Positions 8,703-17,396 of a DNA stretch of 64,000 nucleotides are shown here, piece after piece. A program made the position numbers and the translations under genes. The stretch lies in the NCBI RefSeq assembly GCF_947500265.1, contig NZ_CANMRN010000008.1, forward strand, positions 92,363-156,362, in the 5' to 3' direction. The notes beneath the pieces are model-generated. The model did not search any database. It saw only the letters and a program-made list of their open reading frames with translations, and had not been told where the DNA came from. The stretch comes from an uncultured Psychrobacter sp. (GTDB lineage: Bacteria; Pseudomonadota; Gammaproteobacteria; Pseudomonadales; Moraxellaceae). The stretch's first letter is position 1; each line of letters starts with the position of its first letter.

Positions 8703-10256
8703 TTAAACGTCCGCCAATAACTCGACACTCACTTGAAAGTAATCATCATCTTTTATAGTAATACTGACGTTACCGTTATGCGCCCCAACGATAGACTGTA
8801 CGATAGATAGCCCCAAACCTGTTCCTGTATGGCGATCTATTGTTTTGTGATGTCGATAGAAGCGCTCAAACAACTTATCTGCCTCACTTTGTGTCAACGG
8901 CTCATCTAATTGGTTGGTGATGGTCATTCGTAGAATATCTTGTTTTGATTGCTGAAAACTGGTTATCGTTGTGCCCACCATCTCATCTGAGTTTACTCTA
9001 TCTGCCCTAATGGTTATAACGCTATCTTGAGCAGCATAATAAATCGCGTTCGATATCAGATTAGCAAAGAGCCTTTGTAATAAACTTTTATCTCCTAAGA
9101 CAGCGCTGAACTCACCTTTGGTTTCAATAGCGATACCTCGGTCCTCTGCAATCATTTCGTAGTAATCAACGAGCTTGGTGATTAAATTTTCCGTATCCAC
9201 ATGACTGATTTGCGAGTCACTCAATCCTTTTTGGGTTTTTGCCAGCAGCAACATATTATTTATCATGGCTGACAGCTGCTCTAACGTGTCATGCTGATGA
9301 TGTAGCTGCTCAATATATTCATCGCCCGCTCTCGGTTTATTTAACATGACTTGCGTTTGCGTGCTGAGTGTCGCTATTGGAGTGCGCAGCTCATGGGCGA
9401 TATTGTCTGAAAACCGTGACAATGATTCAAAATTACTTTCAAGCTTGGCCATCATTGAGTTGTAAGATTCTGCTAGTGGTCGCAGCTCTAACGGCATATC
9501 ACTGACCGTGACTCTGTCATCCAACCTTTCAGGATTCATTGTTTTCATTTTTTGGACGATGGTCGCCAAAGGTGCAAAACCCCAGTACACACCCAACGCC
9601 GCTACTGAGACGAGCAACAAGGTAATCGCGAACAAAATCATACTAAGCTGACGATTGAACTGTAATAAATACTGATGATGCACATCTATAGGCAATGCGA
9701 TAAGCGCGAGCATTTTGTCGTCTTCAATGACCATTGCTCGATAGTATCGGCTATTGATATTCATCACAAACTGTTGCTTATCATTATCTTGTTTCAGTGA
9801 TGACAGATTAAACCCCTCTCCTAGCTCTTGAGCAAAGTTATTGGGTGTACTAGACAGTATCTGCCCTTCTTTATTAGCGATAATGGTTTTTAGATCGTAA
9901 TCTAGCCAAGAAGAATGCTGATGATCAGCTTCCTCTGATATCACTGCGGTAGAAGTATTTCCATCAAATTTTATGTCAGGTGCCGCTCTTAGCGGCTGTT
10001 GACTATTCAATGGATTTTGAGAGCTAGGTAGGGTTTGAGAAGTTATAGGGCTACTATCTATCACTCGTTTACGTAGATTAAAAGCCGCATGGGTCATAAT
10101 CTCAGCGTCCATTTGCTCGAAATGGCCTTTAACAGAACGCTGTATCCATATATAAATAATAACCTGCGATATAACAACAAATATCGTGAGCAACAGCACA
10201 GTACGCCATAATAGCGGCAAGCGCCGATTATCAAACCTATATTTCATATTAGACAT
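8703..10256 (-). CDS. copS: Copper-type sensor histidine kinase
   Basis: From ATG 10256 the product has 517 residues; it overlaps the end of the response regulator by 8 bases. ATG 10247, directly after that stop codon, is a possible alternative. Membrane helices lie at about 16-37 and 205-226 and enclose a periplasmic sensor domain of about 165 residues. HAMP follows (about 227-278), then the H-box with phospho-acceptor His288 in NIAHELRTPIA, an N-box (LISNAIYYA) and a G-box (GTGLGLSIV). This is the layout of CusS/CopS kinases that sense periplasmic copper. The overlap with the regulator and the adjoining copper genes support that signal. Confidence 0.88.
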   Translation of the reverse strand: MSNMKYRFDNRRLPLLWRTVLLLTIFVVISQVIIYIWIQRSVKGHFEQMDAEIMTHAAFNLRKRVIDSSPITSQTLPSSQNPLNSQQPLRAAPDIKFDGNTSTAVISEEADHQHSSWLDYDLKTIIANKEGQILSSTPNNFAQELGEGFNLSSLKQDNDKQQFVMNINSRYYRAMVIEDDKMLALIALPIDVHHQYLLQFNRQLSMILFAITLLLVSVAALGVYWGFAPLATIVQKMKTMNPERLDDRVTVSDMPLELRPLAESYNSMMAKLESNFESLSRFSDNIAHELRTPIATLSTQTQVMLNKPRAGDEYIEQLHHQHDTLEQLSAMINNMLLLAKTQKGLSDSQISHVDTENLITKLVDYYEMIAEDRGIAIETKGEFSAVLGDKSLLQRLFANLISNAIYYAAQDSVITIRADRVNSDEMVGTTITSFQQSKQDILRMTITNQLDEPLTQSEADKLFERFYRHHKTIDRHTGTGLGLSIVQSIVGAHNGNVSITIKDDDYFQVSVELLADV

Positions 10257-10971
10257 TGCCAGCTTCGTGAGATGGTTTGCTATCAAGCGCTGTATCGACA
10301 GCCTCTAACCGATAGCCCATCCCGCGCACCGTATGAATCAGCTTTGCGTCATGATCATCGTCTATTTTTATACGAAGACGCCTTATCGCCACATCAATCA
10401 CATTGGTATCATTTTCAAAGTTCATATCCCATACTTGGGAAGCGATGATTGAGCGTGGAAGCACTTCACCGCGGCGCTCTAATAAAAACTGTAGTAAGGA
10501 AAACTCTTTTGCCGTGAGCTTAATAGGCTTATCTCCTCTATGCACCGTGCGCTTACCAATGTCCATCTTAAGATCCGCTATTTGCATAATCGTACTTTGA
10601 TAGTCGGCTTGATTGGCACGTCGTAATAAGCTTTTCATCCTGACGATCAATTCTGCAAAGGCAAAAGGCTTGGTCAAATAATCATCGCCACCAATCTCAA
10701 TCCCTTTTATCTTGTCACTTAAGTCATCTTTTGCGGTTAGAAATAGCACAGGCGTATGCTTGCCAGCCGCTCGGTAATTACGCACCAGCTCAAAGCCACT
10801 AACATCAGGCAGCATCACATCCATCAATATCACGCTAAATTCTTCCGTCATCAATGCATGATAGCCATCTAATCCTGTTAGCTGATGATCCACGATAAAC
10901 CCAGCTTCGGTTAAGCCTTTTTTTATATACTCGCCAAGCTTCAATTCATCTTCTACCAGCAGTACTTTCAT
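10249..10971 (-). CDS. copR: OmpR-family response regulator, copper-type
   Basis: 240 residues. The receiver domain has acidic residues E7/D8, phospho-acceptor Asp51 (LMDVMLPD), T79 and Lys101 (LTKPF). The C-terminal winged helix (about 130-225) contains RRLRIKIDD and VRGMGYRLE. It belongs to the CusR/CopR/PcoR group and with the overlapping kinase gene forms a two-component system. It is divergent from the copper resistance genes that start at 11192. Candidate binding sites lie in the 220-base intergenic region. The extra C-terminal tail of about 15 residues is normal variation. Confidence 0.9.
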   Translation of the reverse strand: MKVLLVEDELKLGEYIKKGLTEAGFIVDHQLTGLDGYHALMTEEFSVILMDVMLPDVSGFELVRNYRAAGKHTPVLFLTAKDDLSDKIKGIEIGGDDYLTKPFAFAELIVRMKSLLRRANQADYQSTIMQIADLKMDIGKRTVHRGDKPIKLTAKEFSLLQFLLERRGEVLPRSIIASQVWDMNFENDTNVIDVAIRRLRIKIDDDHDAKLIHTVRGMGYRLEAVDTALDSKPSHEAGNV

Positions 10972-11021
10972 TGTGATTCCTCAATACGGTCATGATTGTT
11001 TAACGTTCTAACCAGCACAGG

Positions 11022-11055
11022 TGACAACATTGATGGGTAACTGACAAAGATGTCA
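11022..11055. promoter_or_regulatory. Two CopR/CusR-like boxes in the divergent copR / copper-gene promoter
   Basis: TGACAACATTGATG (11022-11035) and TGACAAAGATGTCA (11042-11055) both approximate the TGACAA-N2-TTGTCA dyad of CusR-type regulators. They lie about 50-85 bases upstream of copR and 137-170 upstream of the 94-residue gene. A site for autoregulated divergent transcription is inferred. Confidence 0.5.
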
Positions 11056-11191
11056 TGTGCTCGTAATCAGACTGTCAGTTTTATTTTGCTAACCTACATA
11101 AACGATAAATAGCTGCTCGTTTTCGATACTTAGCTACGATGAATTATTTTTATCGGTAATCAATGTAAACAACTTACAAAAGAGGTTTTAT

Positions 11192-11476
11192 ATGAAAATT
11201 CACGGCTCATTCAAAAAAGCAGTACTGCTATCAGTCTCTGTACTTATTGGTACTACCACTGCCAATGCGCATACGACTGATCTAAGCACCTCAATCATCA
11301 ATAACTGCGATGCTGTGACTGAGTTTGCAAAAAACTTGGATCATAACGATGCTCAGCTCTCAAATTCACAAATGAAAAGCTATATCGATGCGAGAGTGGC
11401 TTGTGAGATTGAACACAAAGATCAACATCTACAATCTGAAAAATACTTTATCAATAAATATGGTAGCGATAAGTGA
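11192..11476 (+). CDS. Small exported protein of the copper cluster
   Basis: 94 residues after an AGAGG ribosome site. Residues 1-26 are a signal peptide ending ANA before HTTD. The mature part of about 68 residues is hydrophilic and has two Cys residues (NNCDAV and VACEIE) that could form a disulfide. I do not recognise the family. As the first gene after the CopR-like boxes it probably belongs to the copper response and works in the periplasm, but it has none of the Met/His repeats of its neighbours. Confidence 0.7.
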   Translation: MKIHGSFKKAVLLSVSVLIGTTTANAHTTDLSTSIINNCDAVTEFAKNLDHNDAQLSNSQMKSYIDARVACEIEHKDQHLQSEKYFINKYGSDK

Positions 11477-11537
11477 TATCAGCTCTGATGTCATACTAAA
11501 GGATTACTGACAACATTAAAAACCATAAATACTAAGA

Positions 11538-11551
11538 TGACAGAATTGTAA
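11538..11551. promoter_or_regulatory. Imperfect CopR/CusR-like box
   Basis: TGACAGAATTGTAA differs from TGACAA-N2-TTGTCA at two positions. It lies about 100 bases upstream of the Met-rich protein gene at 11654. It could give this gene a second copper-responsive promoter. Confidence 0.35.
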
Positions 11552-11653
11552 TCTTACCGTCATCTCTCTGTCAGAATCACTAAAGTATGCTTTAAAGTAA
11601 CTTAATATCTTAAAGTCTTTTCGACTACATACCAAATCAAATAAGGATTTACC

Positions 11654-11950
11654 ATGTCACTATTCAAATCAATGCCACTGCTCAAATCAATGCCACTGTC
11701 TAAATCAATCGTAGCAACTGCTATAGCCTTAGTTGTTTCAACCTCTGCGTTGGCACATGATCCAAAAATGCATGCTGAAAAAGACCAAATGAACTGTGAG
11801 AAAATGCAAAAGCATATGCAGATGATGCAAAAAATGGATCATAGCAAAATGGATATGAATGATCCTGCTATGAAAGCCATGATGGCTAACATGAGCAAAA
11901 TGAAAGCGATGTACCAAAAGCACTGTGTGAGCAGCGATAGCGACTCTTAA
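11654..11950 (+). CDS. Met/His-rich small periplasmic protein, candidate copper binder
   Basis: 98 residues. A signal peptide (about 1-34, ending ALA) has an n-region lengthened by an 18-base tandem repeat that encodes KSMPL twice. The mature protein has about 15 Met residues among 64, four His and two Cys, in motifs such as KHMQMMQKM and DHSKMDM. Met-rich stretches of this kind bind Cu(I) in periplasmic copper proteins, so copper buffering or transfer is likely. It lies between the CopR-regulated start of the cluster and the cytochrome gene. The family is not recognised and the function is inferred from composition and context. Confidence 0.75.
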   Translation: MSLFKSMPLLKSMPLSKSIVATAIALVVSTSALAHDPKMHAEKDQMNCEKMQKHMQMMQKMDHSKMDMNDPAMKAMMANMSKMKAMYQKHCVSSDSDS

Positions 11951-11973
11951 ATATCAATTTATAAGTTCAACAC

Positions 11974-12080
11974 TATAGTCAGTTCAATATAATTTCGATA
12001 CAAGGAAACCGAGTGCAAGTTATACATTAGTATGCTTAGCGAGGATGACGCTGTAGCGGATTTATATAGACTTGACTATA
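11974..12080. repeat. Dispersed MITE-like repeat, copy A
   Basis: A 107-base element with imperfect terminal inverted repeats: left end TATAGTCAGTTCAATATAA against the inverted right end TATAGTCAAGTCTATATAA. Its core CAAGG-AACCGAGTGCA and AGCGAGG recurs in copy B at 17298-17396. It lies between the Met-rich protein and cytochrome genes and contains no gene. Confidence 0.6.
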
Positions 12081-12144
12081 TTGTCAGAGAAGCTGATCAA
12101 GCAGTAATGGGATATTAAAGAAAATGGATTTTTAGGACAAACCT

Positions 12145-12738
12145 ATGAAGTTTTTGTTAGGAATACTTTTTACTGTCTTTGTCGCTATTACGGGTATTTT
12201 TATTACTGTGACTAGTGGCATGATAAATATCGGTGCTGATCGAGCTCATAGTCCGCTGGTTTACGATTTTTTAGAAACTGCCCGCACACGCTCAATTGAA
12301 CATGCCAGTAAGAATATTTTGGTTCCCAATTTAAAAAAGGCGGAGATGATCAGCTCGGGCGGTGCAGATTACAAAGATATGTGTGCAGGCTGTCATTTGT
12401 CTCCCGGCGTCAACAGCACAGATTTAAATAGCGGTATGTACCCAAAGCCTCCTAACTTTACTGAGGCGGATATCGTTAAGCGCTATCAAAACGAGGCTGG
12501 TGCCAGACAAAGCTTTTGGGTGATTAAACATGGCATTATGGCGTCTGGCATGCCCGCTTGGGGCGCTACTCACGATGATGATAGGATGTGGGCGATGGTC
12601 GCTTTTATTAGATCGTTACCTGACTTGAATGAAAACCAGTACACCATGCTAACGACTCGGTTAGACGATAGTATGTTGGATATGTCATTTGATGGTGAGA
12701 TGGATATGTCAGGTAATGGATCCGAAATGCAACATTGA
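12145..12738 (+). CDS. Membrane-anchored c-type cytochrome
   Basis: 197 residues following an AGGAC ribosome site. An uncleaved N-terminal helix (about 1-24) anchors a periplasmic domain with one heme c site, CAGCH, at about residues 90-94. A candidate axial Met lies in MASGMPAWG. The C-terminal 25 residues are rich in Met and Asp (MDMSGNGSEM), like the copper-binding stretches of neighbouring CopB. It resembles class I cytochromes often found in Cop clusters. It may pass electrons to or from the multicopper oxidase or protect against Cu(I); this role is inferred from context. Confidence 0.85.
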   Translation: MKFLLGILFTVFVAITGIFITVTSGMINIGADRAHSPLVYDFLETARTRSIEHASKNILVPNLKKAEMISSGGADYKDMCAGCHLSPGVNSTDLNSGMYPKPPNFTEADIVKRYQNEAGARQSFWVIKHGIMASGMPAWGATHDDDRMWAMVAFIRSLPDLNENQYTMLTTRLDDSMLDMSFDGEMDMSGNGSEMQH

Positions 12739-12893
12739 TTTTTTGTACAAAATGCAGTGCTCAATAGTGCTGCTTTTTGCGATTTGAGTTTTAAGCTTTG
12801 CTAGCACTATTTTGTCCAGTGCTATTTTATCCAGTGATATGGCTCTAATTTTTATAATATTTAATCGTCAGACAGACGCTCGGGAGTGGTTTT

Positions 12894-13547
12894 ATGAGAC
12901 GCTATACTAATAGATTTATTAATGAACATAATCTGATATCTGGCCGTGTGCTCTCGGCGATCGTGGTATTGCCATTATCGTTAACGATTGCCGCTTGTAG
13001 TCAACCTAACTCCGCTGCTGCTGACTCAACACCAGCGACTGAGCCAACTGTTGCTACGCAAAACGTGCAAACTACGCACACGGACCAACCAACAGCTGAA
13101 ATGACACCTATTAGCGCTCCTTCAGATACCCAATCAACTATCCTAAAAAATATCTCAGCCACCGTCTATAAAGATGCCAATTGTGGCTGTTGCAAAGAAT
13201 GGGTCGGTTATGCCGAAGGTCATGGTCTAAACGCAACCGCACAGAATGTCGAAGACGTGTCCTTGTTTAAAGAGCGATACAGCGTACCGCAGCAAATGCG
13301 CTCTTGCCATACCACCGTCACTACTGATGGCTACGTTTTCGAAGGTCATGTCCCTGCTAAGTATATGGCGCAGTTCCTAAAAAACCCGCCAAGTGATGCG
13401 ATCGGTCTTGCCGTACCGAGCATGCCAGTTGGTAGCCCAGGTATGGAATATCAAGATAAATTTATGCCGTATAAAGTGATGCAGCTTAATAAAGATGGCT
13501 CAACAGCTATTTATGCAACTATTGACTCACCGCAGCAGCAAATCTAG
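12894..13547 (+). CDS. DUF411 metal-binding lipoprotein
   Basis: 217 residues. The signal peptide has a lipobox-like LTIAAC (Cys at about 35). A low-complexity Thr/Ala/Pro linker (about 40-85) follows, then a DUF411 domain (about 90-205) with the thioredoxin-like ANCGCCKEW motif, RSCHT and GHVPAKYM. DUF411 proteins are small metal-binding proteins frequently encoded with copper resistance genes. This one is probably anchored in the membrane and faces the periplasm. It lies 155 bases after the cytochrome gene and 119 before copA, in the same direction. Confidence 0.85.
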   Translation: MRRYTNRFINEHNLISGRVLSAIVVLPLSLTIAACSQPNSAAADSTPATEPTVATQNVQTTHTDQPTAEMTPISAPSDTQSTILKNISATVYKDANCGCCKEWVGYAEGHGLNATAQNVEDVSLFKERYSVPQQMRSCHTTVTTDGYVFEGHVPAKYMAQFLKNPPSDAIGLAVPSMPVGSPGMEYQDKFMPYKVMQLNKDGSTAIYATIDSPQQQI

Positions 13548-13666
13548 CTTGGTTGTCGTTTAAATAGCTTATCCAGCTCTATTAATAAGCAGCTAAAGAC
13601 ATAGGCTTAGCTGATAGATATATAGACTCAACTCTCACTCTATGGACATAAATCAGGTGAATAATT

Positions 13667-15367
13667 ATGAACAAAACTATGCTTAACCGCAGGCGTTTTT
13701 TGACAGGATCTTCTACCTTGTTAGGGGCATCCATGCTGTCCACCCTGCCGTCTATTGCCAATAGTGCGCTCGGTAAAGGCCAGCAGAATGTAGCCGTCAA
13801 CAGTGATAAATCTGACCATATCGTACCTATCCTAACCGGTAATGAGTTTGACCTGTATGTCAGCAAGAAGCCTGTCACTGTCAATGGCAAGTCGAGTATG
13901 GCAACGCTGATTAATGACTCGCTACCAGCACCAACGCTAAAGATGCGTGAAGGCGATACAGTAACTATTCGTGTTCATAATCAGATGGATGAGTCGACCT
14001 CTATTCATTGGCATGGTCTGCTCGTCCCATTTGAAATGGATGGCGTACCAGGTATCAGTTTTGATGGCATTCCCGCGAACAGCACCTTTACTTATAAATT
14101 CAAACTTAAACAATCAGGCACCTATTGGTATCACTCTCATAGTGGGTTCCAAGAGCAAACCGGTATGCTGGGTGCTATCGTGATTGAGCCAAAAGGCCGT
14201 GAGCGTCATCCAGTCGCAGAAGACCATGTGATCGTGCTGAGTGATTGGACGCACCGCGATCCGCACAATCTCTTGAAGTTGCTCAAACAGCGCGCTGACT
14301 TTGATAATTATCATCTGCCAGACTTCAAAAAACTATTGTCTGATATCGCCGCAACAGATTTAGAAGCCGCTTATGACAAGCGCAAAATGTGGAATCAGAT
14401 GCGCATGATGCCGACGGATTTTACTGATTTATCTGGCGAAAAGACCTTTACCTATCTGATGAATGGTAAGACCACAGCGGCTAATTGGACACAACTAGTA
14501 AAAGCAGGACAGCCCGTTAAATTACGCTTTATCAATGCCTCAGCACAGACGATATTCGATGTGCGTATACCGGGTCTCAAGATGACTGTGGTAGCAACAG
14601 ATGGTATTGATGTCGCACCCGTTGCGATTGATGATTTCCGCATTGGCGTGGCTGAGACCTATGATGTCATCGTCACGCCTACTCAAGATGCACATACCAT
14701 ATTTGCCCAAAACATCGATCGTTCAGGCTATGTCGCGACTACGCTTGCAACTAAAAAAGGCGCGCGAGCTGCCACACCTGCTCTGGACAAGATCGAATGG
14801 TTAACCATGGCCGATATGATGGGTGCGATGGGTGATAAAGGCTACAAAGCAAAGCATGCTAAGACCGAGTATGACTTTAAATCTGACATGCGTGTCGACA
14901 GTCCACGTATGAACCTCGATGATCCCGGTATTAACCTGCGTGATATTGATAGAAAGGTTTTGACTTATGACCAATTACGTTCCGTGGATGAGGCTATATT
15001 TGCGGAGCAGCGCAAGCCTACCCGAGAGATTGAGTTACATTTAACGGGTAACATGGAGCGCTATATTTGGGCGTTGGATGGTGTCATGTTTAAGGATGCA
15101 ACGCCTGTCAATATTAAGCCAAACGAACGCGTACGTATTACCTTAGTCAATGACACGATGATGAACCATCCTATGCATCTGCATGGAATGTGGAGTGACT
15201 TGCGCACGCCATCTGGAGACTTTCAAGTACGTAAACATACGATTGTGGTGCAGCCTGCGCAAAAGATTAGCTTCGATGTGACGGGAGAAGTTGGACGATG
15301 GGCGTGGCATTGCCATCTGCTGTATCACATGGAAGCTGGTATGTTCCGAGAAGTTGCCGTCGTTTAA
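13667..15367 (+). CDS. copA: Copper resistance multicopper oxidase, CopA/PcoA family
   Basis: 566 residues. A Tat signal is visible (NRRRFLTGSS at 7-16), expected for export of a folded copper enzyme. Three cupredoxin domains carry the copper ligands: HWHG (114-117), HSHSG (156-160), HPMHLHG (about 500) and HCHLLYHMEAGM near the C-terminus (H548, C549, H550, H554, M559). It should oxidise Cu(I) to Cu(II) and bind copper in the periplasm. It is somewhat shorter than Pseudomonas CopA and has few Met-rich repeats; those are in CopB next door. It is followed 26 bases later by copB, so the two are co-transcribed. Do not confuse it with the P-type ATPase also called CopA at 25310. Confidence 0.93.
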   Translation: MNKTMLNRRRFLTGSSTLLGASMLSTLPSIANSALGKGQQNVAVNSDKSDHIVPILTGNEFDLYVSKKPVTVNGKSSMATLINDSLPAPTLKMREGDTVTIRVHNQMDESTSIHWHGLLVPFEMDGVPGISFDGIPANSTFTYKFKLKQSGTYWYHSHSGFQEQTGMLGAIVIEPKGRERHPVAEDHVIVLSDWTHRDPHNLLKLLKQRADFDNYHLPDFKKLLSDIAATDLEAAYDKRKMWNQMRMMPTDFTDLSGEKTFTYLMNGKTTAANWTQLVKAGQPVKLRFINASAQTIFDVRIPGLKMTVVATDGIDVAPVAIDDFRIGVAETYDVIVTPTQDAHTIFAQNIDRSGYVATTLATKKGARAATPALDKIEWLTMADMMGAMGDKGYKAKHAKTEYDFKSDMRVDSPRMNLDDPGINLRDIDRKVLTYDQLRSVDEAIFAEQRKPTREIELHLTGNMERYIWALDGVMFKDATPVNIKPNERVRITLVNDTMMNHPMHLHGMWSDLRTPSGDFQVRKHTIVVQPAQKISFDVTGEVGRWAWHCHLLYHMEAGMFREVAVV

Positions 15368-15392
15368 CAAACCTTCGAATATGAGGCTTATT

Positions 15393-16406
15393 ATGAAAAT
15401 ATCTAAGAAAAATCTGTCATTCATTGGTTTGTCATCGCTAGTCTTGCTCACATCACCTTTTGCAACAGCTGCTGAGATGTCGAATATGGATCATAGTGGC
15501 ATGGATATGTCGGGTGATATGTCTGATATGGACCACAGTGGCATGGATATGTCGGGTGATATGTCTGATATGGACCACAGTGGCATGGATATGTCGGGTG
15601 ATATGTCTGATATGGACCACAGTGGCATGGATATGTCGGGTATGGATCACAGTGGCATGGATCATGGCAGTATGGATATGTCAGGGATGCAGGGTGGGCA
15701 GCCACCGGCTGATGCTCGCAGTCCAGACTATTCAAATGGGGTACCATACGGGCAGTATGGTAAGCCCATGATGATGGGCAGCATGCCATTATGGGGAGTC
15801 TCAGTAGACGACTTGGGCTATCAGTTTGATGAAGATCAAATCAACTTCGAGGCGACGGGTTGGTACGGTACTGATAGCAATCGTATAAGACTACGCACGG
15901 AAGGTAGTGCTCAGACTAAAGATGATAAAGAAATCGATAGCTTAAGCTCCCTTGCTTATTGGAAACCACTGAGCATTTTTTGGAATGGTGAAGCTGGTGT
16001 CGCTTACGATACTGAAAACGATAACGCTGCCGTAATGGCAGGTATTGTCGGTACCGCGCCTTATTTTATCGAAACGGATGCGAGAGCCTACTTATATACC
16101 GATGGTCAACTTCGTCTTGATTTGGGCGCAGAGTACGAATGGCGTTTGGATCAGCATTGGGTTGTCATACCGGAGGTTGGATTGACAGCCTTTAGTAAAG
16201 ATGACCATGATAATGGTATTACCAAGGGCTTAAATGAGATGGAAACTGAGGTCAGGCTGACTTACGAAACGTTCAATCGCCAGCTAGCCCCTTATGTGGG
16301 TGTTAGTTATGAGACAGCGCTTGGCAAGGCTCGTGGCCAACGACGTCAAGAAAATGAATCAGTTGATAGCAGTAGTTTGACTGCGGGAGTTAAATTCTGG
16401 TTTTAG
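15393..16406 (+). CDS. copB: Copper resistance protein B, outer membrane
   Basis: 337 residues from ATG 15393, 26 bases after copA; a longer open frame from 15291 overlaps copA and lacks a signal peptide at its start. A signal peptide ends near ATAAE (about 25). A copper-binding region (about 32-95) consists of MDHSGMDMSGDMSD repeats. The C-terminal CopB domain (about 120-337) ends in KFWF, typical of an outer-membrane beta-barrel terminus. CopB is known to sequester copper at the outer membrane together with CopA. The repeats are almost identical at DNA level, suggesting recent slippage. Confidence 0.92.
   Translation: MKISKKNLSFIGLSSLVLLTSPFATAAEMSNMDHSGMDMSGDMSDMDHSGMDMSGDMSDMDHSGMDMSGDMSDMDHSGMDMSGMDHSGMDHGSMDMSGMQGGQPPADARSPDYSNGVPYGQYGKPMMMGSMPLWGVSVDDLGYQFDEDQINFEATGWYGTDSNRIRLRTEGSAQTKDDKEIDSLSSLAYWKPLSIFWNGEAGVAYDTENDNAAVMAGIVGTAPYFIETDARAYLYTDGQLRLDLGAEYEWRLDQHWVVIPEVGLTAFSKDDHDNGITKGLNEMETEVRLTYETFNRQLAPYVGVSYETALGKARGQRRQENESVDSSSLTAGVKFWF
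15486..15641 (+). repeat. 42-base tandem repeat inside copB
   Basis: About 3.7 copies of a 42-base unit encoding MDHSGMDMSGDMSD start at 15486, 15528, 15570 and 15612 (the last one partial). Units two and three are identical; the first differs mainly by GATCAT for GACCAC. Length variation by slippage would change the number of Met/His copper ligands in frame. Confidence 0.9.
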
Positions 16407-16449
16407 CTGTCTACCCATTTTAATTTAACAAAACAATGGAGGTCATATC

Positions 16450-16917
16450 ATGGAAGCTGCTAAGCAAAAAAATATGAACCCTTATGTAAAATTTACCTTA
16501 ATGATTCTGACATCGACTGTCATCATGTATATCATGATGTACTTCAATACCTACCAGTGGGATCACATTTACTTTAGTGAAACCCGAGCTTATATGGCGC
16601 TATACATGGGTGCCGGTATGGCAGTCGTCATGTTGGCATTTATGACCAATATGTATAAGAAGACCAAGGTCAATTTGATGATCTATGGTCTAAGTGTATT
16701 GATGTTTGCAGTTGGTATTTGGGGCGTTAGATCTCAAGCGACTGTCGATCAAGTCGATTGGATGCAGGCGATGATACCGCATCACTCGATTGCCATTCTC
16801 ACCAGTAGTCGCGCTGATATTGAAGATCCGCGTGTGCAACAGCTTGCTGATGATATTATAAAAGCTCAAAAACGTGAAATTGATGAAATGAAACAGTTGA
16901 TTGATGAGCTTGAATAA
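16450..16917 (+). CDS. DUF305-type membrane protein
   Basis: 155 residues. Three hydrophobic segments (about 14-33, 46-63, 75-93) are followed by a C-terminal DUF305 part with MQAMIPHHSIAILTSSRA and KAQKREIDEMKQLI. DUF305 proteins are ferritin-like small proteins common in copper and heavy-metal clusters; the HH and Met residues are likely metal ligands. It lies 43 bases after copB with a GGAGGT ribosome site and is probably the last gene of the copper operon. Confidence 0.82.
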   Translation: MEAAKQKNMNPYVKFTLMILTSTVIMYIMMYFNTYQWDHIYFSETRAYMALYMGAGMAVVMLAFMTNMYKKTKVNLMIYGLSVLMFAVGIWGVRSQATVDQVDWMQAMIPHHSIAILTSSRADIEDPRVQQLADDIIKAQKREIDEMKQLIDELE

Positions 16918-16952
16918 GAGAATGGTGTACCAGTGAACGCTGCGAAAAGCGA

Positions 16953-17174
16953 TTACTTTTTTCTGCTCAGACGCTCAATGACCCAGCCTGCTAGTGGGAA
17001 GGAAACTAGCTGTGTCAGCGGAACGAGTATGATAGCTTCAATTAATACCACCACTGGTAGGCTTAAGCCTTGAGTCAAAGGCTTCAATAACGTCAATACG
17101 ATCAGGAGCGTTGGATAAAGTCCAACATACCCTACCAATATGCGTATCAGTCTGTCTTTGGAATTCTGATTCAT
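16953..17174 (-). CDS. Small two-helix membrane protein
   Basis: 73 residues with two hydrophobic helices (about 12-31 and 38-62) and a basic C-terminus (RLSRKK), loosely like DUF2798 small membrane proteins. It converges on the DUF305 gene with a 35-base gap. The ribosome site is weak and I do not recognise a specific family, so it could be spurious, but the clear helix-loop-helix pattern favours a real gene. Confidence 0.55.
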   Translation of the reverse strand: MNQNSKDRLIRILVGYVGLYPTLLIVLTLLKPLTQGLSLPVVVLIEAIILVPLTQLVSFPLAGWVIERLSRKK

Positions 17175-17297
17175 GGCATGATACCGATTGATGATTAAGC
17201 CTCTGCTTATATAAAAGCATTGAGTTTATAAATAGAGATAAGGCCATTGATGGCCTTATCTCAGTCACTGTTTAAATGCTTCGCTATTATTAATATA

Positions 17298-17396
17298 GTT
17301 GATTCAGTTTAAAAGAGAGTCAAGGCAACCGAGTGCAGATGTAACTGTGGTACTTCAAGCGAGGTTAAAGCTGTCACTCTTTTATCGAGGATTAAC
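17298..17396. repeat. Dispersed MITE-like repeat, copy B
   Basis: About 99 bases sharing with copy A (11974-12080) the core CAAGGCAACCGAGTGCA and AGCGAGG plus the same spacing. Its ends form an imperfect inverted repeat (GTTGATTCAGTTTAAAAGAG against GTTAATCCTCGATAAAAGAG). Its right end covers the stop codon of the Old Yellow Enzyme gene at 17392. Confidence 0.55.

Noticed and set aside
13582..13890. Minus-strand 102-codon frame opposite the start of the multicopper oxidase
   Set aside because: Shadow of the Tat signal and first domain of copA; no independent support.
15486..15641. Regular repeats considered as a CRISPR array
   Set aside because: The units are directly adjacent without unique spacers and encode an in-frame CopB peptide.
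15448..15789. Long open frames with His-rich or Trp-rich repeats opposite and beside copB
   Set aside because: They are shadows of the copB tandem repeat in other frames and lack ribosome sites and sensible domain content.
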